From the NCBI RefSeq assembly GCF_021287135.1, contig NZ_JAJTBB010000069.1, positions 1 to 64,000 of the forward strand: DNA of 64,000 nucleotides. Direction: 5' to 3'. The stretch's first letter is position 1, and every line of letters begins with the position of its first letter. The DNA is from Acidovorax sp. GTDB taxonomy: Bacteria; Pseudomonadota; Gammaproteobacteria; Burkholderiales; Burkholderiaceae_C. Positions 16,585-27,315 of this stretch are shown here, piece after piece. The notes under the pieces are model-generated. The model did no database searches. It worked only from the letters and a program-made list of their open reading frames with translations, and was not told the origin of the DNA. A program made the translations under genes and the position numbers.

Positions 16585-17382
16585 ATGAAATTCAGTCGCA
16601 GAGCTTTCGCCGCCGGTGCCGCCGCCCTGGCCATCACCTTGCCGCTGGGGGCCAGTGCCCAGCAGGACGGATCGCTCAAGGCCGTGCAGGACAAGGGCAG
16701 CATTGCGCTGGGCATCCCCACCGACTACCCGCCTTACGGCTACATGGGCCCCGATTTCAAGCCCACGGGCGTGGACGTTGCCGTGGCGCAGCTCATTGCC
16801 GACAAGCTGGGCGTCAAGGCCGAGCTGGTGCCCGTGAGCACCCCCAACCGCATTCCCTACCTGCAGTCGCGCAAGATCGACGCCATCGTCTCCGCGCTGG
16901 GCAAGAACGAAGAGCGCCAGAAGGTCATTGATTTCACCGTGTCCTATGCGCCGTTCTTCCAGGCCGTGTTCGGCCCGAAGAACTTGGAAGTCAAGAGCTT
17001 TGCAGACCTGGCCGACAAGACCCTGGCCGTGACGCGCGGCACCATCCAGGACGATGCGCTGGTGAGCCTGGCGCCCAAGAGCCTGAAGATCCAGCGCTTC
17101 GAGGACGACAACGCCACCATGGCGGCCTTCATGACGCAGCAGACCCAGTTTGTTGCCGTGGGCGCTGCCGTGGCCGCGGCGGCCCTGCAGAAGAACCCCA
17201 AGGTGCAGGCCGAGTACAAGCTGCTGATCAAGGATTCGCCCAACTACGTGGGTGTGCGCAAGGGCGAGACCGCCTTGCTCAACAAGATCAACGAGATCCT
17301 GCGCGCCGCCAAGAAGGACGGCACGCTGGAGTCGTATTCGCAGAAGTGGCTGGGCCGCGGCATGGGCAACCTGCCGGACTGA
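16585..17382 (+). CDS. Polar amino-acid ABC transporter, periplasmic binding protein
   Basis: This 265-aa family-3 solute-binding protein has a signal peptide (SRRAFAAGAAAL...GASAQ) with a twin-arginine look. The body has GIPTDYPPYGY and the DAIVSALGKNEERQKVIDFT motif typical of binding proteins for polar amino acids. The start has GGAG 7 nt upstream. It is followed by two permeases and an ATPase. The neighbours suggest the ligand is a diamino, N-carbamoyl or acidic amino acid. Confidence 0.92.
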   Translation: MKFSRRAFAAGAAALAITLPLGASAQQDGSLKAVQDKGSIALGIPTDYPPYGYMGPDFKPTGVDVAVAQLIADKLGVKAELVPVSTPNRIPYLQSRKIDAIVSALGKNEERQKVIDFTVSYAPFFQAVFGPKNLEVKSFADLADKTLAVTRGTIQDDALVSLAPKSLKIQRFEDDNATMAAFMTQQTQFVAVGAAVAAAALQKNPKVQAEYKLLIKDSPNYVGVRKGETALLNKINEILRAAKKDGTLESYSQKWLGRGMGNLPD

Positions 17383-17490
17383 GCCAGCAGCCCGTCCGGG
17401 CCTGGCGCTGCGCGGGCCTGCTGGCTCGCGCCGCTGCCGCCGGGCCGGGCCGCTTCCATCTTTCTTGATTCCTGATGTCGGAGGGCGCGC

Positions 17491-18153
17491 ATGGCCTTGG
17501 ATTTCGCAACGGTGCTGGGCCAATGGCCCATGCTGGCCCGCGGGCTGGTGCTGACGGTGGTGCTGACGGGCGTCGCCATTCCGCTGGGCATCGTGCTGGG
17601 CATTGCGTGCGCCTGGTGCCGGCTGTACGGCGTGGGGCCGCTGCGCTTGGGGGTGGCGGCGTATGTCGAGGTGTTTCGCAACACGCCGTTCATCATCCAG
17701 CTGTTCTTCCTGTTCTTCGGGCTGCCGTCGTTGGGGCTGCGGCTGTCGCCCGAGGTGGCCAGCGTCCTGGCCATGGTGCTGAACCTGGGCGCCTACGCCT
17801 GCGAGCAGGTGCGCGCGGGCATCGAGGCCACGCCGCGCGGGCAGATAGAGGCCGCGCAGTGTCTGGCGCTGTCGCCCTGGCACATCTTCACCCGCGTGGT
17901 GCTGCCGCCGTCGCTGGGCCGCGTGTGGCCTTCGCTGGTGGGACAGACCGTCATCGTCATGCTGGGTTCCTCGGTGTGCAGCCAGATCTCCACCGAAGAG
18001 ATCTCCTATGCCGCCAACCTGATCTCGAGCCGCACCTTCCGCAGTTTCGAGTCCTACATCCTGGTGACGGCGGTCTACCTCGCCCTGGCGGTTGCGCTGC
18101 GCCAGCTGCTCCACTGGGCCGGCCCCCGCTGGGTGTTCGGCCGGCGTGCCTGA
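17491..18153 (+). CDS. Amino-acid ABC transporter permease (first)
   Basis: This 220-aa HisM/GlnP-type inner-membrane permease has about five hydrophobic segments. The ATPase-contact EAA-like loop is EATPRGQIEAAQCLALSPWH. The motif VEVFRNTPFIIQLFFLFFGLP is typical of polar amino-acid importers. It lies 13 bp before the second permease and probably forms a heterodimer with it. Confidence 0.93.
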   Translation: MALDFATVLGQWPMLARGLVLTVVLTGVAIPLGIVLGIACAWCRLYGVGPLRLGVAAYVEVFRNTPFIIQLFFLFFGLPSLGLRLSPEVASVLAMVLNLGAYACEQVRAGIEATPRGQIEAAQCLALSPWHIFTRVVLPPSLGRVWPSLVGQTVIVMLGSSVCSQISTEEISYAANLISSRTFRSFESYILVTAVYLALAVALRQLLHWAGPRWVFGRRA

Positions 18154-18166
18154 AGGGGAGGCCACG

Positions 18167-18817
18167 ATGACCGATTTCACGTTCTGGGACATTGCCAAAC
18201 AACTGCTGCTGGCCTTGCGCTGGACGGTGGGGCTGTCGCTCATCGCGTTTGCCGGCGGCAGCGTGCTGGGCCTGGCCCTGCTGGTCTTGCGGCTGGCCCG
18301 CGTGCCCGGGGCCCAGCGCCTGGTGGCCGCGCATGTGCAGATCTTTCAGGGCACGCCGCTGCTGATGCAGCTCTTTCTGACCTATTTCGGCCTGGCCATG
18401 GTGGGCATCGACACCTCGCCGCTGCTGGCCGCGTGCGTGTGCCTCATCCTGTATTCCAGCGCCTACCTGTGCGAGATCTGGCGCGGCTGCGTCGAGGCGG
18501 TTCCCAAGGGGCAGTGGGAGGCCTCCGCCAGCCTGGCGATGGGCTTCACCGAGCAGTTGCGCCACGTGATCCTGCCGCAGGCGCTGCGCATGGGCATTGC
18601 CCCCACGGCCGGCTTCAGCGTGCAGATCATCAAGGCCACGGCCCTCACCAGCGTGATCGGCTTTATCGAAATCACCAAGGCCGGCCAGCTGATTGCCAAT
18701 GCCACGTTCGAGCCCTTCCTGATCTACGGCTGCGTGGCGGCCCTGTACTTTGCGCTGTGCTTCCCGCTGTCGCTGTGGAGCCAGCACCTCGAACGCCGGC
18801 TGCGCCCGGCGCGCTGA
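18167..18817 (+). CDS. Amino-acid ABC transporter permease (second)
   Basis: This 216-aa paralogue of the preceding permease carries VQIFQGTPLLMQLFLTYFGL and the EAA loop EAVPKGQWEASASLAMGF. The start at 18167 has a GGGGAGG ribosome site just upstream; a longer frame would run back into the first permease gene. It completes the membrane dimer of the importer. Confidence 0.93.
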   Translation: MTDFTFWDIAKQLLLALRWTVGLSLIAFAGGSVLGLALLVLRLARVPGAQRLVAAHVQIFQGTPLLMQLFLTYFGLAMVGIDTSPLLAACVCLILYSSAYLCEIWRGCVEAVPKGQWEASASLAMGFTEQLRHVILPQALRMGIAPTAGFSVQIIKATALTSVIGFIEITKAGQLIANATFEPFLIYGCVAALYFALCFPLSLWSQHLERRLRPAR

Positions 18818-18883
18818 ACGCTCCAGGCACCGCCGCGCAAGGGCCCACCCCACTGATCCGATCCCACTTTTCGACTGCCTGCC

Positions 18884-19699
<816 letters not shown>

Positions 19700-19725
19700 A
19701 ACGTCTGAGGCCGGCCCCCGAGCCG

Positions 19726-20649
19726 TCAGCGGGGGGCGGGCGGTGCGGCGTTCCGCGCGGACAGAACCTCGTGCAGCACCCCCGGCAGCATGGCCAGCAT
19801 GCGGGTGGCCTGCAGGCCCGGCGGGTGGTTGCCCGCGTGGTAGCTGTACAGCGACATGGGCGGCAGGTCGGGCAGCGGCACCGCCACCATGTGGGCCGGG
19901 TCCAGCCGGATGGCCGTGAGGAAGTCCACCACCGTCCAGCCCATGCCCAGCCGCACCAGTTCCAGCGCCAGGCGCGAGGTCTGCACCTGGATGCCGGGGC
20001 CGCCCGGCGTGCCCAGGCGGTCGGCCGTGTGGTCGATGGACTGGCGCATGGGGTCGTCCCCCACCAGCCGGATGGCCGGCACCTGCGCCAGCCGTGCGGC
20101 CATGCTGGCGGCGCGCGGCGCCCGGTCCCACACGGTGCGGGCCACGGCCAGCGACAGGCGCCCGCTCACCAGCAGCTCGCTGTGGACCTGCGGGTGCGGG
20201 TGCTCGAAAAAGCCCAGCCCGAAGTCCACGCTGCGCGTGAGCAGCGCCTGCGTCATCTGGTCCTGGTGGATGGTGCGCACCTCCACACCCACCTGCGGGT
20301 GCTTTTGGGCGTGGCGGTGCAGCAGCGAGGGCAGGAACTCGTGGGTGATGGAGGGAATCGCGGCCAGCCGCACATCGCCCAGTTCGGTGGTCGCCAGGTT
20401 GCGCGCCGTGCGTTGCAGGGCGTCCAGCTGGCGGTGGATGCTGCCGGACTCCACCGCCAGCACCTGCGCCTCGGGCGTGGGCGTGAGGCCGGCGGGCGTG
20501 CGGTTGAACAGCCGGTAGCCCAGCTGCAGCTCGGCATGGGCCACGGCCTTGCTCACGGCCGAGGGCGTGATGCACAGCAGCCGGCCGGCGGCGCTCATGC
20601 TGCCGGTCTGCAGGACGGCCTGGAACACTTCAAGCTGGCGCAGGTTCAT
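19726..20649 (-). CDS. LysR family transcriptional regulator
   Basis: This 307-aa regulator has the N-terminal winged helix (NLRQLEVFQAVLQTGSMSAA...TPSAVSKAVAHAE) and a two-lobed periplasmic-binding-like effector domain. An upstream methionine would add 17 residues spanning the operator, so 20649 is used. It diverges from the asparaginase gene and is separated from it by a palindromic LysR-type site. It probably controls asparaginase, and possibly the adjacent transporter, in response to an amino acid. Confidence 0.9.
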   Translation of the reverse strand: MNLRQLEVFQAVLQTGSMSAAGRLLCITPSAVSKAVAHAELQLGYRLFNRTPAGLTPTPEAQVLAVESGSIHRQLDALQRTARNLATTELGDVRLAAIPSITHEFLPSLLHRHAQKHPQVGVEVRTIHQDQMTQALLTRSVDFGLGFFEHPHPQVHSELLVSGRLSLAVARTVWDRAPRAASMAARLAQVPAIRLVGDDPMRQSIDHTADRLGTPGGPGIQVQTSRLALELVRLGMGWTVVDFLTAIRLDPAHMVAVPLPDLPPMSLYSYHAGNHPPGLQATRMLAMLPGVLHEVLSARNAAPPAPR

Positions 20650-20671
20650 GGCAAAAAACCGGAAATGGGGG

Positions 20672-20688
20672 TGTGAATTCAATTCACA
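20672..20688. promoter_or_regulatory. LysR-type binding palindrome
   Basis: TGTGAATT-C-AATTCACA is an 8-bp perfect inverted repeat with a single central base. It contains the T-N11-A signature of LysR recognition boxes (T at 20674, A at 20686). It lies 23 bp upstream of the LysR start and about 137 bp from the asparaginase start, the usual position for autoregulation and divergent activation. Confidence 0.7.
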
Positions 20689-20734
20689 GGGTGACGCCAA
20701 TTATTCCACTTGGCTGTGCGTGGATTTCTCATAG

Positions 20735-21934
<1,200 letters not shown>

Positions 21935-21943
21935 TTCCCCCTG

Positions 21944-22014
21944 AGGCGCTGCGCGCCTTCCCCCCGGAGGGGGGACGCACCCAGTGGCCTGGCAAAGCCA
22001 GTTCCACGGGTGCA
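21944..22014. repeat. Stem-rich intergenic repeat block
   Basis: Three adjacent hairpins can be drawn: GGCGC-TGC-GCGCC, a 7-bp TCCCCCC/GGGGGGA stem, and an imperfect stem pairing GCACCCAGTGG-CCTGGC with GCCAG-TTCCACGGGTGC. From memory such blocks recur between genes in Comamonadaceae. Related but shorter GC hairpins occur in the gaps at about 25736-25800 and 29020-29110. Confidence 0.5.
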
Positions 22015-22165
22015 CTGGTGGAGGCCGCGCTCCCGGGAAGCGGTGGGGTGGCGGGCCGGCAGTGAATGGATGAGAGAACTTCGCGCACTACGTGTGCGTT
22101 GACAGTGGCCCGCGAGGGCGGCTACCGGTACGCACCGGCTTATAACGCGCGTGGCTGGTTGGGAA

Positions 22166-22198
22166 GGCTGGGGCTCCAAAAGGGCTCCGGCCTTTTTT
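22166..22198 (+). terminator. Rho-independent terminator upstream of glyQ
   Basis: GGCTGGGGCT (22166-22175) pairs with GGCTCCGGCC (22183-22192), with three G-U pairs, around a 7-nt A-rich loop and is followed by six T. It lies 232 bp after ansB and 180 bp before glyQ. It could end ansB transcription or act as a leader attenuator. Confidence 0.65.
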
Positions 22199-22377
22199 CA
22201 TGGGCGGGCGGGCCTCTGGCGCTGCGGCGGGCCTCGCCGGGGGCTCTGCGCCGTAAAATCACCGGTTTGCGCGCGAGGTTTGCCCTGCGCGGGGCGCTGC
22301 GGCCGGCGGACGGTTGGTTCGTGGCGTTCGTTCTTCCCCTCATTACCGGCCCTGGCCCTGCCAGCGCCCAAGACCTC

Positions 22378-23283
22378 ATGTTGACCTTCCAGCAAATCAT
22401 CTTGAAGCTGCAGTCCTACTGGGACGCGCAGGGTTGCGCGCTTTTGCAGCCCTACGACATGGAAGTGGGTGCAGGCACCTCGCACACCGCCACCTTTCTG
22501 CGCGCCATCGGGCCGGAGCCGTGGAAGGCCGCCTACGTGCAGCCCAGCCGCCGCCCCAAGGACGGCCGCTACGGCGAGAACCCCAACCGCCTGCAGCACT
22601 ACTACCAGTACCAAGTGGTCCTGAAGCCCGCGCCGGCCAACATCCTGGAGCTGTACCTGGGCTCGCTCGAAGCCCTGGGCTTTGACCTCAAGAAGAACGA
22701 CATCCGCTTTGTGGAAGACGACTGGGAGAACCCCACGCTTGGCGCCTGGGGCCTGGGCTGGGAAGTCTGGCTCAACGGCATGGAGGTCACGCAGTTCACC
22801 TATTTCCAGCAGGTCGGCGGCATCGACTGCAAGCCTGCCACGGGCGAGATCACCTACGGCCTGGAGCGCCTGGCCATGTACCTGCAAGGCGTGGACAACG
22901 TCTACAACCTGCAGTGGACCGACACCCTGAAATACGGCGACGTGTACCACCAGAACGAAGTGGAGCAGTCCACCTACAACTTCGAGCACTCTGACGCCGA
23001 CTTCCTCTTCACCGCCTTCAACGCGCACGAGAAGCAGGCCAAGTACCTCATGGAGCAGCAGCTGGCGCTGCCCGCCTATGAGCAGGTGCTCAAGGCCGCG
23101 CACAGCTTCAACCTGCTGGACGCGCGCGGCGCCATCAGCGTGACCGAGCGCGCCGCCTACATCGGCCGCATCCGCAACCTGGCGCGCAGCGTGGCGCAGA
23201 GCTACTACGACAGCCGCGAGCGCCTGGGCTTCCCCATGGCGCCGCGCGAGTGGGTGGCGCAAATGCCCAAGAAGGCCGCCTGA
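22378..23283 (+). CDS. glyQ: Glycyl-tRNA synthetase alpha subunit
   Basis: This 301-aa catalytic subunit of the alpha2-beta2 bacterial glycyl-tRNA synthetase activates glycine. The N-terminus [20 protein letters not shown] and class II motif regions ([32 protein letters not shown]) are characteristic. The ATG at 22378 is chosen because upstream residues are unrelated to the family. It shares its stop with the ATG of a small inserted gene (TGATG), and glyS follows that. Confidence 0.97.
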   Translation: MLTFQQIILKLQSYWDAQGCALLQPYDMEVGAGTSHTATFLRAIGPEPWKAAYVQPSRRPKDGRYGENPNRLQHYYQYQVVLKPAPANILELYLGSLEALGFDLKKNDIRFVEDDWENPTLGAWGLGWEVWLNGMEVTQFTYFQQVGGIDCKPATGEITYGLERLAMYLQGVDNVYNLQWTDTLKYGDVYHQNEVEQSTYNFEHSDADFLFTAFNAHEKQAKYLMEQQLALPAYEQVLKAAHSFNLLDARGAISVTERAAYIGRIRNLARSVAQSYYDSRERLGFPMAPREWVAQMPKKAA

Positions 23284-23585
23284 TGATCCTGGAGGTGGCC
23301 ACGCTGCAGATCAAACCCGGCCAGACGGCCGCGTTTGAACAGGCGTTTTCCCAGGCGCAGCGCATCATTGCGTCCATGCCCGGCTACCACGGGCACGAGC
23401 TGCAGCGCTGCGTGGAAGACGACCACCAGTACGTGCTGCTGGTGCGCTGGGCCACGCTGCAAGACCATACCGAGGGCTTTCGAGGCTCCCCGCAATACCA
23501 GGAGTGGCGCGCGCTGCTGCACCATTTCTACGATCCCTTTCCCACCGTGCTGCACTACCGCGCGGTGACGCCGTCTTTGAGCTGA
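23283..23585 (+). CDS. Antibiotic biosynthesis monooxygenase (ABM)-fold protein
   Basis: This 100-aa dimeric ferredoxin-like alpha/beta-barrel protein begins ILEVATLQIKPGQTAAFEQAF and contains the HELQRCVEDDHQYVLLVRW strand pair typical of ABM/YgiN proteins. These can be quinol or haem monooxygenases, or have no known activity; the substrate here is unknown. It sits exactly between glyQ and glyS, coupled to glyQ by TGATG, and its own stop overlaps an in-frame ATG of glyS. That arrangement makes co-translation with the synthetase likely. Confidence 0.85.
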   Translation: MILEVATLQIKPGQTAAFEQAFSQAQRIIASMPGYHGHELQRCVEDDHQYVLLVRWATLQDHTEGFRGSPQYQEWRALLHHFYDPFPTVLHYRAVTPSLS

Positions 23586-23593
23586 TGGATTCC

Positions 23594-25735
23594 ATGACTA
23601 CCCAAAACCTCCTCGTTGAACTGTTTGTGGAAGAGCTGCCGCCCAAGGCGCTGCAAAAGCTGGGCGATGCCTTTGCCACGGTGCTGGGCGACCAGCTCAA
23701 GGCCCAGGGCCTGGCGACGGCCGCTTCGGTGGTCACGCCTTACGCATCGCCTCGCCGCCTCGCAGCCCACGTGACCGCCGTGGCCGGCAAGGCCGCCGAC
23801 AAGGCCGTGCAGCAAAAGCTGATGCCCGTGACCGTGGGCCTGGATGCCAGCGGCAACGCCACGCCGGCCCTGCTGAAAAAACTGCAGGCGCTGGGTGCCG
23901 ATGTGTCCAACCCCGCAGCCGCCGTGGCCGCCTTGAAGCGCGCGCAGGACGGCAAGGCCGAAGCCCTGTTCTACGACAGCGTGGTGCCCGGCGCGAGCCT
24001 GCAGGACGGCCTGCAAAAGGCGCTTCATGAGTCCATTGCCAAGCTGCCCATCCCCAAGGTGATGAGCTACCAGCTCGAAACCGACTGCGAGCTGCCCGGC
24101 TGGACCAGCGTGCACTTCGTGCGCCCCGCCCACGGCCTGGTGGCGCTGCACGGCAGCACCGTGGTGCCCGTCAAGGCGCTGGGCCTGACGGCCGGCAACC
24201 GCACGCAGGGCCACCGCTTTGAAGCCGCCGTGTCGCCCGTGGTGCTGGCGGATGCCGACAGCTACGCCGCCACGCTGCAACAAGACGGTGCGGTGATCGC
24301 CAGCTTTGCCGAACGCAAGGCCGAGATTGCCCGCCAACTGGCCGCTGCCGCCGCCAAGGTGGGCAACGGCGCCCGCCCCATTGAAGACGACGCCCTGCTG
24401 GACGAAGTGACCGCGCTGGTCGAGCGCCCCAACGTGGTCATTTGCCAGTTTGAGGAGCAATTCCTGGGCGTGCCCCAAGAGTGCCTGATCCTCACGATGA
24501 AGGCCAACCAGAAGTATTTCCCGCTGCTGGACGCTGCGGGCAAGCTGACCAACAAGTTCCTGGTGGTGAGCAACATCCGCCCCGAAGACACGAGCTTTGT
24601 GACCGGTGGCAACGAGCGCGTGGTGCGCCCGCGCCTGGCCGATGCGAAGTTCTTCTTTGACCAGGACCGCAAGAAGACGCTGGCCTCGCGCGTCGAAAGC
24701 CTGGGCAAGGTGGTCTATCACAACAAGCTGGGCACGCAGGGCGAACGTGTGGAGCGTGTGCGCGCCATTGCCAAGGCCATCGCCCAGCAGTTGGGCGATG
24801 CGCAACTGGTAGCAGATGCTGACCAAGCCGCTTTGCTGGCCAAGACCGACCTCGTGACCGACATGGTGGGGGAGTTCCCTGAGCTGCAGGGCATCATGGG
24901 CGGCTACTACGCGCTGAACGACGGCCTGGGCGAAACGGTGGCGCAGGCCATTGAAGACCACTACAAGCCCCGCTTCGCAGGCGACGCGCTGCCGCGCAAC
25001 ACCGCGGGCGTGGTGGTCGCCCTGGCCGACAAGCTGGAAACCCTGGTGGGCATGTTCGGCATTGGCAACCTGCCCACCGGCGACCGCGACCCGTTCGCGC
25101 TGCGCCGCCACGCGCTGGGCGTGATCCGCATGCTGGTCGAAAAGGACCTGCCGCTGGACCTGAACGCGCTGCTGGCCGGGGCCGTGCCCGCGTTTGGCGA
25201 CAAGATCACCGATGCCTCGGCGCAGCTCGCCGACTTCATCTACGACCGACTGGCCGGCAGCCTGCGCGAGCAGGGCTACCGCGCGCAGGAAGTGGACGCC
25301 GTGCTGGCCCTGCGCCCGCAGCGCCTGGCACTGGTCGAGAAGCAGCTGGCGGCCGTGCGCGCCTTTGCTGCGCTGCCCGAAGCCCCCGCCCTGGCGGCGG
25401 CCAACAAGCGCGTGGGCAACATCCTGAAAAAGGCCGAGGTCGAAGGCCCCGTGGATGCCCATGTGAACCCCGAGCTGCTGCGCGAAAAGGCCGAGCAGGA
25501 CCTGTTTGCCGCGCTGCAGCGCTTTGTGCCCGAGGCCAATGCCCAGTTCGACGCGGGCGACTACACCGCCAGCCTGCAGACCCTGGCCGTGCTGCGCGCG
25601 CCAGTGGATGCGTTCTTTGACGACGTGATGGTCAACGCCGAGCAGATGGACCTGCGGCTGAACCGCCAGGGCCTGCTCAAGACGCTGCACGAGGCCATGA
25701 ACCGCGTGGCGGACCTGTCGCGCCTGGCGGTGTGA
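23594..25735 (+). CDS. glyS: Glycyl-tRNA synthetase beta subunit
   Basis: This 713-aa subunit is needed for tRNA(Gly) binding. The N-terminus TTQNLLVELFVEELPPKALQ, the central LTMKANQKYFPLLD and VSNIRPEDTSFV blocks and the C-terminal DALR-like anticodon domain (APVDAFFDDVMVNAEQ) identify it. An in-frame ATG three codons earlier (23585) overlaps the preceding stop and could be the coupled start. No strong ribosome site precedes either, consistent with translational coupling. Confidence 0.97.
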   Translation: MTTQNLLVELFVEELPPKALQKLGDAFATVLGDQLKAQGLATAASVVTPYASPRRLAAHVTAVAGKAADKAVQQKLMPVTVGLDASGNATPALLKKLQALGADVSNPAAAVAALKRAQDGKAEALFYDSVVPGASLQDGLQKALHESIAKLPIPKVMSYQLETDCELPGWTSVHFVRPAHGLVALHGSTVVPVKALGLTAGNRTQGHRFEAAVSPVVLADADSYAATLQQDGAVIASFAERKAEIARQLAAAAAKVGNGARPIEDDALLDEVTALVERPNVVICQFEEQFLGVPQECLILTMKANQKYFPLLDAAGKLTNKFLVVSNIRPEDTSFVTGGNERVVRPRLADAKFFFDQDRKKTLASRVESLGKVVYHNKLGTQGERVERVRAIAKAIAQQLGDAQLVADADQAALLAKTDLVTDMVGEFPELQGIMGGYYALNDGLGETVAQAIEDHYKPRFAGDALPRNTAGVVVALADKLETLVGMFGIGNLPTGDRDPFALRRHALGVIRMLVEKDLPLDLNALLAGAVPAFGDKITDASAQLADFIYDRLAGSLREQGYRAQEVDAVLALRPQRLALVEKQLAAVRAFAALPEAPALAAANKRVGNILKKAEVEGPVDAHVNPELLREKAEQDLFAALQRFVPEANAQFDAGDYTASLQTLAVLRAPVDAFFDDVMVNAEQMDLRLNRQGLLKTLHEAMNRVADLSRLAV

Positions 25736-25840
25736 TGCATTCCCCTGTGGCGCTGCGCGCCGGGGCGCCCGCGCGGGAGCCCGGCCTCTGGTGCGGCGCA
25801 GCCGCCTTCTGCTAGTCTGGCGGCTGCACAAGGGACCTCC

Positions 25841-26455
25841 ATGAAACTCGCCATTCTCGACCGCGACGGCACCCTCAATCCGCTGGGCGACGGCTACGTC
25901 ACGTCGCCCGAGGAGTGGACGCCCATGGCCGGTGCGCTGGAGGCCATCGCCCGGCTGAACCACGCGGGCTGGCATGTGGTGGTGGCCACCAACCAGCCGG
26001 GCCTGGGCCGGGGGCTGTTCGACGTGATGGCGCTCAACGCCATCCACGCCAAGATGCACCGGCAGGTGGCGGCGCTGGGCGGGCGCATCGACGCGGTTTT
26101 CTATTGCCCCCACCCGGCCGACGAGGAATGCGCCTGCCGCAAGCCGGCGCCCGGCCTGCTGGAGCAGATCAGCGACCGGTATGGGGTGGAGCGCCAGGAG
26201 GTCCAGGTGGTGGGCAGCTGCGCCGCGCACCTGCAGGCCGGCGCCGCCCTGGGGGCGCAGCTGCACCTGGTGTGCACCGGCCCGTCTGCGCACCTGCACC
26301 CCGGCATGCCGCTGCCGGCCGACATGCCGCCCGGCACGCGGGTACATGCCAGCCTGGGCGACTTCGTGGACCAGCTGCTGCCCGCCGCCGCGCCGCCACT
26401 GGCGGCCACGCCGCTGCCGCCGCTGGCAGGTGGCATTTCTCTGGATGCTACTTAA
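25841..26455 (+). CDS. gmhB: D,D-heptose 1,7-bisphosphate phosphatase
   Basis: This 204-aa HAD phosphatase of ADP-heptose synthesis (LPS core) removes the C7 phosphate of D-glycero-beta-D-manno-heptose 1,7-bisphosphate. It has the nucleophile pair Asp7/Asp9 (ILDRDGTLN), VATNQPGLGRG and the zinc-binding loop Cys89, His91, Cys97, Cys99 (CPHPADEECAC). The C-terminal 25 residues are an Ala/Pro-rich tail whose end and stop codon run into a palindromic repeat. A histidinol-phosphatase role is the alternative for this subfamily, but LPS fits the locus. Confidence 0.9.
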   Translation: MKLAILDRDGTLNPLGDGYVTSPEEWTPMAGALEAIARLNHAGWHVVVATNQPGLGRGLFDVMALNAIHAKMHRQVAALGGRIDAVFYCPHPADEECACRKPAPGLLEQISDRYGVERQEVQVVGSCAAHLQAGAALGAQLHLVCTGPSAHLHPGMPLPADMPPGTRVHASLGDFVDQLLPAAAPPLAATPLPPLAGGISLDAT

Positions 26456-26500
26456 TTGATAGCTACTTGCGCTTGCTGGATAAGCGCTAGCGGCATAAAA
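26451..26500. repeat. AGCGCTT palindromic repeat, copy C
   Basis: AATTGATAGCTACTTGCGCTT, a loop, then AAGCGCTAGCGGCATAAAA. The gmhB stop codon (26453-26455) lies in its left edge, and plsC starts 9 bp beyond it. It may separate or modulate expression of the two genes. Confidence 0.7.
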
Positions 26501-26508
26501 GACTCACA

Positions 26509-27294
26509 ATGGCCTTTCTTCGCTCCGTCATTCACATGCTCTGGATGGGCATCACCGTCGTGCCCTATGCGCTGACCATCATGCTGGGCACGCTGCTGGG
26601 GGTGCGCGGCATGCCCCTGTACCGCATCGCGCGGGCCTGGCTGTCGCTGTGCATCAGCAGCGCGCGCACCCTCCTGGGCATCCGGGTCGAGATCACGGGC
26701 ATGGAACACCTGCCCCAGGGCGAGAGCGAGGGGGCGGTGCTGCTCGTCAAGCACCAGTCCACGTTCGAGACCTTCCTGATGCCGTCGATCATGCCGCACC
26801 CGCTGGCGTATGTGTTCAAGAAGGAGCTGCTGTACGTGCCCTTCTTCGGCTGGGCCATCGGCCGGCTGGACATGATCCACATCGACCGCGGCCAGGGTTC
26901 CCAGGCGTTCCGCAAGGTGGTGCAGCAGGGCCGGGATCTGCTGGCCAAGGGCGTCTGGGTCATCATGTTCCCCGAGGGCACCCGAATTCCGCGCGGCCAG
27001 AAGGGGCAGTACAAGACGGGCGGCACGCGCCTGGCCATCGCCACCGGCGTGCCGGTGGTGCCGATTGCCGTCACCTCCGCCAAGGTGTGGCCGCGCAAGG
27101 CGTTCGTGAAGCGGCCTGGCGTGGTGGACGTCTCCATCGGAAAGCCGATTCCCAGCGCAGGCCGCCACGCGGACGAGCTGATGCAAGAGGTGGAGGCGTG
27201 GATCGAGGCCGAGATGCGCCGCCTGGACCCCGGCGCCTATCCTGCGGCCGCTGCGCAGCCCGCGGCCCCGGCCCCTTCGGACGCGGGCCACTGA
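26509..27294 (+). CDS. plsC: 1-acyl-sn-glycerol-3-phosphate acyltransferase
   Basis: This 261-aa inner-membrane enzyme acylates lysophosphatidic acid to phosphatidic acid. A hydrophobic N-terminal segment (about residues 8-32) precedes the catalytic block KHQSTFETF, an H-x4-E variant (His82, Glu87) of the HX4D motif. The substrate-binding block is MFPEGTRIPRG. The tail is Ala/Pro-rich. It lies between gmhB and an SprT-like protein on the same strand. Confidence 0.93.
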   Translation: MAFLRSVIHMLWMGITVVPYALTIMLGTLLGVRGMPLYRIARAWLSLCISSARTLLGIRVEITGMEHLPQGESEGAVLLVKHQSTFETFLMPSIMPHPLAYVFKKELLYVPFFGWAIGRLDMIHIDRGQGSQAFRKVVQQGRDLLAKGVWVIMFPEGTRIPRGQKGQYKTGGTRLAIATGVPVVPIAVTSAKVWPRKAFVKRPGVVDVSIGKPIPSAGRHADELMQEVEAWIEAEMRRLDPGAYPAAAAQPAAPAPSDAGH

Positions 27295-27315
27295 CCGCCG
27301 CGAAAGCGCACCGCC

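Larger units (their letters stand above)
21935..22377. other. Intergenic region between ansB and glyQ
   Basis: This 443-bp region has no supported gene. From the left it holds a repeat block (GGCGC/GCGCC hairpin, TCCCCCC-GGA-GGGGGGA at 21959-21975, and a long stem starting GCACCC near 21977-22013), then an intrinsic terminator at 22166-22198. The TATAAC at 22141 has no good -35 at normal spacing. The glyQ frame stays open far upstream, but only the ATG at 22378 gives the family N-terminus. Confidence 0.6.

Noticed and set aside
22099-22146. TTGACA and TATAAC as a glyQ promoter
   Set aside because: The spacer is 36 bp, far beyond the usable 16-18 bp.
24803-24840. Possible further palindromic-repeat copy in glyS
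   Set aside because: Only short, scattered similarity, and the encoded residues fit the GlyS family without an insertion.
23555-26347. A 930-codon antisense open frame opposite glyS and gmhB
   Set aside because: Low-complexity His/Gln/Gly/Arg-rich translation typical of the reverse of GC-rich genes; the plus strand encodes clear GlyS and GmhB.
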